A program made the translations under genes and the position numbers. This document shows positions 32,109-38,456 of a stretch of DNA of 49,687 nt, piece by piece; the first letter of the stretch is position 1, and each line of letters begins with the position of its first letter. The notes under the pieces are model-generated. The model had not been told where the DNA came from and did no database searches. It was given only the letters and a program-made list of their open reading frames with translations. Source of the stretch: Bacteroidota bacterium (GTDB lineage: Bacteria > Bacteroidota > Bacteroidia > Chitinophagales > Chitinophagaceae); assembly GCA_023411775.1 (NCBI GenBank), contig JAEYOL010000239.1:1-49687 (forward strand). The letters are read 5' to 3'.

Positions 32109-33517
32109 TTCAGGTGTCGTTGTCGCAGGTTTTTTTCGTGTTGCCATCTGTAAAAAATAAATATGCCGCCCAGGATCAGTGCAATGGCCATGATCCGGAA
32201 CACATATTTTCTCCTGATCGAATCCTTGTCTTCCCCACCAGATATCTTTTCAGTTGCAGCGTCGATATAATAATTCAACATCGGGAACTCACTGTTTACC
32301 GCTTTCACACTTGCAAATCGCTTCAGGGCTTTGGTATAGTATCCCGAATAAAAATAGGATAACCCCGTATTAAATGCTATTGACGACTGGCTCATTCGTG
32401 TATCAACATCTACCGAGTCCAGGAATTGCCTGATGATAGAAACAGGGATGGCAAAATTGAAACCCGGTGCCAGTCCCCCGGTTTTCTGCTCCAGGCTTCC
32501 AAAAGTTGCCAGGCCAATTACTTCACCCTTCGCATTACATACCGGGCTGCCGCTACTACCGTGGGTAATAACCGCATCCATCTGTATCACCGGCCAGCCG
32601 CCAAGCGATTTCTTAACAGCACTAACCACACCCATCGTAAGGGTAGGTTCAATATTGGTTTCCCGCGCCAGGTAAGCATTGGACGTCACCGGATCGGGAT
32701 AGCCATATACCAGTACCTGCTCGCCGATCCTCGCCATGTTTTCGTTGCTTAACGGTATGGTGGGAAGCTGCTGTACACTGTCTACTTTTAATAAAGCGAC
32801 GTCTTTGCCTGGCATCGGTTTACCCTTGATGATCACTTTGGCGGGCAAACGCCGGGTGAGGATATCGCGTGGATCATCTTCAGAGTCCAGCCTGTATTGT
32901 ACAAACACTTCGCGTTTTATATCAAACAGGATCATCGATGAGACCTGAGAATAGATCGTGCTGTACGCATTATTCAACAAATTTCGTTGCTCATCATTCA
33001 ATGTCATATCCCACGACGATTGCAGGGCCCTGATATTAGCATCCGTCACTTCCTGGAAAGTTGACAGGGTGAACTTGCGCCTGATGAAGGCGCTATCGCG
33101 GTCAAGGATATGGGCGTTGGTGATTAGGTAGCCATTACCGGTTACAAAAAAACCCGTACCTGAAGATAATATCCGGTGTTTTTGCCGGAAATATTCTGTT
33201 GTCGCCGAAAAATAACGGAATGGACTATTATAAAGCGCCTTCACTACAATATCCAGTTTCTCCTCGGGGGAAAACATAGTACCTGTCGTGTCGAGACGTT
33301 TTACAGAGTCAACCAGCGCATTGAAACGTCGTTCATTCATCTCCACCTTATTCACATAAACAGTAGCGGAAAAGACAGTCTGGACCATCGCCACTGCAGG
33401 TGAGTTGCGGGCATAATTTTGCTCAGCCGATATTGACTGGCTGTTGACCGCCTGCAGAACTGTCATGGTTAAAACTATGACTCCGACAACACTATTGATG
33501 ATTGTTTTCTGTCGCAT
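32105..33517 (-). CDS. Trypsin-like serine protease with C-terminal membrane anchor
   Basis: A 470-residue protein of the S1 trypsin-like/HtrA type. It starts MRQKTIINSVVGVIVLTM, a signal peptide or anchor. The catalytic triad can be read: TGFFVTGNGYLITNAHIL (H136), GKDVALLKVD (D239) and THGSSGSPVCNAKGEVIGLATFG (S322). There is no PDZ domain; instead about 90 residues (SIAFNTGLSYFYSGYYTKALKRF) look like a TPR-like helical pair, followed by a transmembrane helix near the end (IMAIALILGGIFIFY) and a basic tail. ATG 33517 is used; the TTG three codons upstream is less likely. The role is probably envelope protein quality control (inference). Confidence 0.87.
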   Translation of the reverse strand: MRQKTIINSVVGVIVLTMTVLQAVNSQSISAEQNYARNSPAVAMVQTVFSATVYVNKVEMNERRFNALVDSVKRLDTTGTMFSPEEKLDIVVKALYNSPFRYFSATTEYFRQKHRILSSGTGFFVTGNGYLITNAHILDRDSAFIRRKFTLSTFQEVTDANIRALQSSWDMTLNDEQRNLLNNAYSTIYSQVSSMILFDIKREVFVQYRLDSEDDPRDILTRRLPAKVIIKGKPMPGKDVALLKVDSVQQLPTIPLSNENMARIGEQVLVYGYPDPVTSNAYLARETNIEPTLTMGVVSAVKKSLGGWPVIQMDAVITHGSSGSPVCNAKGEVIGLATFGSLEQKTGGLAPGFNFAIPVSIIRQFLDSVDVDTRMSQSSIAFNTGLSYFYSGYYTKALKRFASVKAVNSEFPMLNYYIDAATEKISGGEDKDSIRRKYVFRIMAIALILGGIFIFYRWQHEKNLRQRHLN

Positions 33518-33689
33518 TTTCTTCAAAATCGATTTTCAAAATACAAAACAATCCGTTAGAAAAAGAAATTCCCGGAAATCGAAAGCTCTGGAAGCCCTGC
33601 TTTGCACCTATCAAAAAATCATTTGAAGGGGAATCGCTAATTTGCAAATGCGGTTTTGACTTTTTTATTGTTCATACCTGCTCAAAAAT

Positions 33690-34949
33690 ATGATCCCTTT
33701 AGCCGAGCGAATACGTCCACACAGTTTAGATGAGCTTGTCGGGCAACAACACCTGACTGGAAAAGGAAGCATTTTGCGTACAGCAATTGAACGTGGCCGG
33801 ATTCCCTCGATGATCCTGTGGGGACCGCCGGGCACAGGTAAGACGACGATCGCTAATATTATTGCCAACACACTCCAGGCTCCCTTCTTTACGCTTAGTG
33901 CCATTAGTTCGGGTGTAAAAGACGTGCGTGAAGTAATAGAAAAGTCCAAAGCGCTACCTGACAGTATTCTATTTATCGATGAGATCCATCGATTCAATAA
34001 AGGTCAACAGGATGCTTTGCTTGGGGCAGTAGAAAAAGGTATCATCACACTTATCGGGGCAACCACCGAGAACCCGTCCTTCGAAGTCAACAGCGCGCTG
34101 CTAAGTCGCTGCCAGGTCTACGTTCTAAAGCCGCTTGACGAAGATGACCTGGCAGGGCTATTGCGATTAGCTGTGGAAAAGGACGAATTGTTAAAAAAGA
34201 AAAATATCAGCCTGGAAGAAACCGCGGCGCTCATCAACATTTCAGGTGGCGATGCCCGGAAACTCCTCAACCTGCTGGAATTGGTGGCCGATACCTATGA
34301 TGGAACCGGCCCGCTTCAAATCACGGATCAGCTGGTGATGGAAGTAGCGCAAAAAAAGATCGCGCTTTATGATAAAAGTGGCGAACAGCATTATGATATT
34401 ATTTCCGCTTTTATTAAATCCATCCGGGGCAGTGATCCCAACGCCGCCATTTACTGGCTCGCCCGTATGGTAGAAGGCGGTGAGGATGTAAAATTCATCG
34501 CCCGTAGAATGCTGATCCTGGCCAGTGAAGACATTGGTAATGCTAACCCCACCGCACTGATCATGGCCAATGCGACATTTGAAGCCGTTAATAAGATCGG
34601 CTATCCTGAATCTCAGCTCATCCTGTCACAATGCGCCATTTATCTTGCCTCCAGCCCAAAAAGTAATTCGGCCACCATAGCGATAAGTGAAGCGGTGAGT
34701 GCGGTTCATCGTCACGGCGATCTCTCCATACCCCTTCATATTCGCAATGCTCCGACCAAGCTGATGAAAAAGCTGGGCTATGGGAAGAACTATGAATATT
34801 CACATGACTATGAAAAGAATTTTTCACCGCAGGAATATTTACCAAAAGAAATTGCGGGCACCAAATTTTATGACCCGGGAAAAAATGCGAGGGAAGAAGA
34901 ACTTCGCAAATATTTGAGATCGCTCTGGAAAGAAAAATATAAGTACTGA
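33690..34949 (+). CDS. rarA: Replication-associated recombination ATPase RarA (MgsA)
   Basis: A 419-residue clamp-loader-like AAA+ ATPase that acts at stalled replication forks. Walker A GPPGTGKTT is at about residues 45-53, Walker B SILFIDEIHRFNKGQQDALL at about 91-110, sensor 1 region LIGATTENPSFEVNSALLSRC, and the MgsA C-terminal tetramerisation part includes SGEQHYDIISAFIKSIRGSDPNAAIYWLARM. Length and motifs match the family closely. Its TGA overlaps the ATG of the globin gene by one base. Confidence 0.95.
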   Translation: MIPLAERIRPHSLDELVGQQHLTGKGSILRTAIERGRIPSMILWGPPGTGKTTIANIIANTLQAPFFTLSAISSGVKDVREVIEKSKALPDSILFIDEIHRFNKGQQDALLGAVEKGIITLIGATTENPSFEVNSALLSRCQVYVLKPLDEDDLAGLLRLAVEKDELLKKKNISLEETAALINISGGDARKLLNLLELVADTYDGTGPLQITDQLVMEVAQKKIALYDKSGEQHYDIISAFIKSIRGSDPNAAIYWLARMVEGGEDVKFIARRMLILASEDIGNANPTALIMANATFEAVNKIGYPESQLILSQCAIYLASSPKSNSATIAISEAVSAVHRHGDLSIPLHIRNAPTKLMKKLGYGKNYEYSHDYEKNFSPQEYLPKEIAGTKFYDPGKNAREEELRKYLRSLWKEKYKY

Positions 34950-35350
34950 TGGACATTCAATCGAGAGAAGATATTGAACTGCTGATGACCAGGTTTTATG
35001 ATAAGGTAAAAAAAGACGATACCATTGGTTATATCTTTAACGAGGTCGCGAAAGTAAACTGGGACCACCATATACCCATCATCTGTGATTTTTGGGAAAC
35101 TTTGCTACTGGATGCGGCCAAATATCGCAATAATGCCATGGCAGTTCATTATGCACTGAATCGCAAAGAGCCCTTTGAAGAGAAGCATTTCGACCGATGG
35201 CTATACCTGTTCAACGAAACGGTAGACCAGCTTTTCAGCGGCAATATTGCAGATATGGCCAAGAAAAAAGCGAAATCTATCGCCTCGCTGATGCTATTCC
35301 GGATGAGGCAGGAAAACCAGGGTTTATATCCGGGCACTCCCGAACACTAA
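34949..35350 (+). CDS. Group III truncated haemoglobin
   Basis: A 133-residue 2-over-2 globin of group III. The start MDIQSREDIELLMTRFYDKVKKDDTIGYIF and KVNWDHHIPIICDFWETLLL are characteristic, and HFDRWLYLFNETVDQLF contains the expected haem-contacting histidine. Proteins of this group bind oxygen or nitric oxide; physiological role is unclear. It is translationally coupled to rarA and followed 21 bases later by the acetyltransferase gene. Confidence 0.9.
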   Translation: MDIQSREDIELLMTRFYDKVKKDDTIGYIFNEVAKVNWDHHIPIICDFWETLLLDAAKYRNNAMAVHYALNRKEPFEEKHFDRWLYLFNETVDQLFSGNIADMAKKKAKSIASLMLFRMRQENQGLYPGTPEH

Positions 35351-35371
35351 AACAAGACTAAAGACGAATAT

Positions 35372-35827
35372 ATGGTTTCATGGCAGCTTAAAAATTTCGA
35401 CTCACTTACGACTCATGAACTTTATAATATCCTCCGGTTGCGGTCGGAAGTATTCGTAGTTGAACAAAATTGTATATTTCTCGATATGGATGATAAGGAC
35501 CAGGTGTCCTGGCACCTGATGGGATGGCAGGATAATGAACTGGCAGGCTATACCCGGCTGGTTCCCGCAGGCATCTCTTTTGCTGAACCTTCCATCGGCC
35601 GTGTTGTCACTTCCCCCCGAGTTCGCGGTACCGGTTTGGGGATAGATTTAATGAAAAAAAGCATCGAGGAAATTAAAAAGCTGTTCGGGAATGCCCCCAT
35701 ACGGATCGGGGCACAGTTCCATCTAAAAAAATTCTATGAATCACTGGGATTTACACAAAGCAGTGAAATCTATGACGAAGACGGGATCGACCACATCGAG
35801 ATGTTACGCCCCGCAGCCCTTTCGTAA
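35372..35827 (+). CDS. ElaA-family GNAT N-acetyltransferase
   Basis: A 151-residue GNAT acetyltransferase close to ElaA: LTTHELYNILRLRSEVFVVEQNC, YTRLVPAGISFAEPSIGRVV and the acetyl-CoA loop RVRGTGLGIDLMKKSI. The second conserved block is APIRIGAQFHLKKFYESLGF. The substrate is unknown. It probably ends the rarA-globin-acetyltransferase operon. Confidence 0.9.
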   Translation: MVSWQLKNFDSLTTHELYNILRLRSEVFVVEQNCIFLDMDDKDQVSWHLMGWQDNELAGYTRLVPAGISFAEPSIGRVVTSPRVRGTGLGIDLMKKSIEEIKKLFGNAPIRIGAQFHLKKFYESLGFTQSSEIYDEDGIDHIEMLRPAALS

Positions 35828-35955
35828 ATCCACTAAGTAGATCAACTTTTTCTCTGGCAAAGAATTAAAAAATACTCTTTTACATTCTTTCCTTACAGTT
35901 TTCTTTATCTTCTTTGTTATCGAAATCCAATAGTAGAAACCAGAAATCTGAATCT

Positions 35956-36912
35956 ATGAGAAACAAGTTACGCATTGCAGTACCGGTCCTGGTACTGATC
36001 TTAACGTTCAATTTATTTTCCAATCGATCTTATTCTCAGTCAATAACAACGGGCAACGGGAAGTTTGAAGTGGGCCTGGGTTTTGGTCCCATGTTCTTTC
36101 TCGGTGACCTCGGTGGTAGCGCTGGTATCGGCCGTGACTTTGTAAAAGACATCGATTTCCCTCTTACCAAGTTTTCAAAAACGCTTTATGCCACATACTA
36201 TGCGTCAGACTGGCTCGGATTCCGCCTGGCCCTGAACCATGGCGTACTGAGTGGTGATGATGCGGAAGCTCCTAACAAGGGTGGCGCTGAAGTTGATCGT
36301 CTTCAAAGGAACTTAAGTTTCAAAACATCCGCGCTGGAAGCTTATATCGCAGCAGAAGTTTATCCTACAGTGTTCTTCGAAAAATATGATGGTCTGCAGG
36401 GTAAGTTCCGTCCTTATGGTATTATCGGCTTTGGGGTTTTGAAATATAATCCCAAAACAAAACTCGATGGTCAGTGGGTAGAACTGAAACCCCTCCGCCT
36501 GGAAGGACAGGGCATGGTGGAGTACCCCGACAGGAAGGAATACAGCCTGATCCAGAAAGAGATCCCTATGGGATTAGGTTTCAAATATTACCTGAAAGAA
36601 AATTTCTATGTAGGACTGGAGGTATTGCACCGCCAGCTGTTTACAGACTATATAGATGATGTTAGTACCGGTTATATCGACCCGGCATTGTTTGCCAACT
36701 ACCTGTCTGCAGCAGATGCAGCTAAAGCAAGAAGGCTTTACTATCGTGGAAGCTACGCCAGCGTAGCCACCAGGCCGTCTTCACTGGGTGGTTATATCAG
36801 GGGAGACCATACCGATAATGATGCTTTCTTCTCCACCCTGCTGCGTTTCGGCTGGAGACTGAATACCTACGACAATGCAAGAAGACAAATGCGTTGCCCG
36901 GTATTCTATTAA
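35956..36912 (+). CDS. Outer-membrane beta-barrel protein
   Basis: A 318-residue protein with a signal peptide (MRNKLRIAVPVLVLILTFNLFSN, cut near SYSQ). After that come alternating-hydrophobicity strands such as GKFEVGLGFGPMFFLGDLGG, LYATYYASDWLGFRLALNHG, FRPYGIIGFGVLKYNPK and GLGFKYYLKENFYVGLEVLHRQ, and a terminal aromatic strand. This is the DUF6089/OmpA-like barrel layout seen in Bacteroidota. ATG 35956 is used; 14 codons of upstream open frame would break the signal peptide. Next, after 30 bases, comes a protein with only a secretion domain. Confidence 0.8.
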   Translation: MRNKLRIAVPVLVLILTFNLFSNRSYSQSITTGNGKFEVGLGFGPMFFLGDLGGSAGIGRDFVKDIDFPLTKFSKTLYATYYASDWLGFRLALNHGVLSGDDAEAPNKGGAEVDRLQRNLSFKTSALEAYIAAEVYPTVFFEKYDGLQGKFRPYGIIGFGVLKYNPKTKLDGQWVELKPLRLEGQGMVEYPDRKEYSLIQKEIPMGLGFKYYLKENFYVGLEVLHRQLFTDYIDDVSTGYIDPALFANYLSAADAAKARRLYYRGSYASVATRPSSLGGYIRGDHTDNDAFFSTLLRFGWRLNTYDNARRQMRCPVFY

Positions 36913-36942
36913 GGCATTATATAAATCCGAACCCAAACCCTT

Positions 36943-37338
36943 ATGAGCCCAAAATTTACTTTGTCTCTTACTGCTGGTATTTATCTCAGCGTAATGGCCA
37001 GCAGTCCGCGAGCCACGAGCGAAAGGATACCCACCGGCACAGCTGGCAAAACCAGGCCGGTAGAAAGACGACACCAGGGTTATTCCTCACCCAGGAATAA
37101 CAATGCCGTAAAGATCTATCCTGATATTATTAAAAGAACCATGCATGTGGTGGCGAAGGATAACGACGGAATGGAAATCGACTTCTTTGTTTTCGACCTG
37201 CAGGGTGTTTTGCTAAAACATTACAGGATGGAAGAAGGCGATCACCAAAAAATTACCGGCCTCAAAAGAGGTAAATATATTTATCATGTTTTCAGTGGCG
37301 ATGAAGAAACTGCCACCGGAAAATTTGAAATTCGCTAA
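36943..37338 (+). CDS. Small protein with a type IX secretion-like C-terminal domain
   Basis: A 131-residue protein. The N-terminus (MSPKFTLSLTAGIYLSVMAS) may be a signal peptide. Residues about 55-131 match the C-terminal sorting domain that targets cargo to the type IX secretion system: AVKIYPDIIKRTMHVV, FFVFDLQGVLLKHY, ITGLKRGKYIYHVFSGDEE and KFEIR at the end. What is odd is that almost nothing precedes the domain, only about 30 basic residues. It follows the outer-membrane barrel gene by 30 bases. It could be a gene for a tiny secreted product, or the stranded end of a formerly larger cargo. Domain call is good, function unknown. Confidence 0.7.
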   Translation: MSPKFTLSLTAGIYLSVMASSPRATSERIPTGTAGKTRPVERRHQGYSSPRNNNAVKIYPDIIKRTMHVVAKDNDGMEIDFFVFDLQGVLLKHYRMEEGDHQKITGLKRGKYIYHVFSGDEETATGKFEIR

Positions 37339-37367
37339 TGCTCTTTTACAAGTGCGCAACCTCTGTT

Positions 37368-37496
37368 CCAATAAGCAGCAGAGAGCTTAATAGAATCTGA
37401 TACCCTGGTTGATGAAACCTAATCCGTTCTCTATTGGTACTCTCATTAGTATACATTTTATTAAATACTCTCTGCGCTTGCTTATTGGACTTTTTT
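37368..37496 (+). ncRNA. Candidate structured RNA (or elaborate 3' end)
   Basis: An 18-bp helix joins 37368-37385 (CCAATAAGCAGCAGAGAG) with 37468-37475 plus 37479-37488, with only a 3-base bulge (GCT at 37476-37478). Inside the 82-base interior two more stems can form: AATAGA 37389-37394 with TCTATT 37430-37435, containing GGTT/AACC (37407-37410/37416-37419), and TACT/AGTA (37438-37441/37448-37451). Two bases after the closing helix comes TTTTTT (37491-37496). The overall picture is a three-way junction with an intrinsic-terminator end. No TAnnTTTG box was found directly upstream, so it may derive from the 3' end of the preceding transcript. Confidence 0.4.
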
Positions 37497-37526
37497 GTCT
37501 GAGCTCTTTTTATCATCATAACTAAG

Positions 37527-37649
37527 ACCCGTAAAAAGGCCTGCTTGCCCGGCGGGCAGGGAAATTGCTAAAATCCTGTATCCGGAAAAACCAGTCACTG
37601 GCCACCTGGTAATGATTTTTCCAATCACTTCCTGCCCTGTTTTACGGGT
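37527..37649. repeat. Imperfect palindromic element
   Basis: ACCCGTAAAA (37527-37536) and TTTTACGGGT (37640-37649) are a perfect 10-bp inverted repeat enclosing a GC-rich hairpin (CTTGCCC/GGGCAGG around 37543-37560), a second inverted pair GGAAAAACCAG/CTGGT...TTTTTCC, and CCTGCCC (37631-37637), which could also pair with GGGCAGG at 37554-37560. The layout resembles small non-coding mobile or REP-type repeats. Confidence 0.5.
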
Positions 37650-37767
37650 TATACTTCCACTTCTACCCCTTCCCTCCTTAATTGGTTGTTATACACAGTC
37701 ATGTGCATTTTTGTTTTGGTAAATTCAAAACAGTTTTATTACATTAGTTGACTAAAACCAACGCATT

Positions 37768-38370
37768 ATGAATTTAATCGAACGCGCAAAAAACATTATC
37801 GTCCAACCGGTAAAGGAGTGGGATGTTATCTCCACCGAGCAACCTGATATCGGTAAGATCATCACCGGCTACGTGTTACCGCTGGCAGGAGCTGCGGCCG
37901 TGGCTGCCTTTATTGGGTATGGCCTGATCGGGGTTAGCTATTTTGGGATCAGGTTCAAATCGATCGATCTGGGTCTCTACCAGGCCATCAATGTACTGAT
38001 AACCGCATTGATAAGCGTATTCGTAAGCGCATTTGTTATCGACGCCCTGGCACCCAGTTTTGGCTCTGAGAAAAACATGGGGCGCTCCGTTCAACTCGTG
38101 GCCTACTCATATACACCCGGATGGATCGGTGGTTTACTGGCGATCATTCCATCAATTGCCATAGTTGGTGTCCTGGCGGGACTGTATGGCCTTTACCTGC
38201 TGTATCTTGGTCTGCCAAAGCTGAAGAAAACTCCTGAGGACAAACTAATTGGATATTTCGTGGTGTCATTGCTCGTGATCATTGTGGTTTATTTCGTCAT
38301 AGGAATGATCATGGCCGCCATTTTACCATTGAAACCATATGGTGTCGATGGCTTGAATCTGAACCTATAA
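37768..38370 (+). CDS. Yip1-family membrane protein
   Basis: A 200-residue protein with five hydrophobic segments and the arrangement of Yip1 domain proteins in bacteria: an N-terminal IVQPVKEWDVISTEQPD segment, then ITGYVLPLAGAAAVAAFIGY, AINVLITALISVFVSAFVI, the conserved SVQLVAYSYTPGWIGGLLAIIP and YLLYLGLPKLKKTPEDK. The role in bacteria is unknown. It has its own long upstream region and a strong terminator behind it, so it is probably monocistronic. Confidence 0.85.
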   Translation: MNLIERAKNIIVQPVKEWDVISTEQPDIGKIITGYVLPLAGAAAVAAFIGYGLIGVSYFGIRFKSIDLGLYQAINVLITALISVFVSAFVIDALAPSFGSEKNMGRSVQLVAYSYTPGWIGGLLAIIPSIAIVGVLAGLYGLYLLYLGLPKLKKTPEDKLIGYFVVSLLVIIVVYFVIGMIMAAILPLKPYGVDGLNLNL

Positions 38371-38385
38371 TTTACGCTGGATAAT

Positions 38386-38436
38386 AAAGAGGCTGCATCA
38401 AAACTGATTTTTTGATACAGCCTCTTTTCTTTTTTT
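38386..38436. terminator. Bidirectional intrinsic terminator (Yip1 gene / uvrA)
   Basis: AAAGAGGCTG-C-ATCAAAA (38386-38403) pairs with TTTTGAT-A-CAGCCTCTTT (38410-38427), 17 bp with one mismatch and a six-base loop. The plus strand continues TCTTTTTTT and the minus strand reads into TTATTAT. It lies between the convergent Yip1 and uvrA genes. Confidence 0.85.
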
Positions 38437-38456
38437 GACTCGTCGAACAGTTTATT

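Larger units (their letters stand above)
37339..37767. other. Long intergenic region with two structured elements
   Basis: 429 bases without a gene on either strand that I can support. It holds an RNA-like structure at 37368-37496 with a U-run and an imperfect palindromic element at 37527-37649. Confidence 0.8.
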
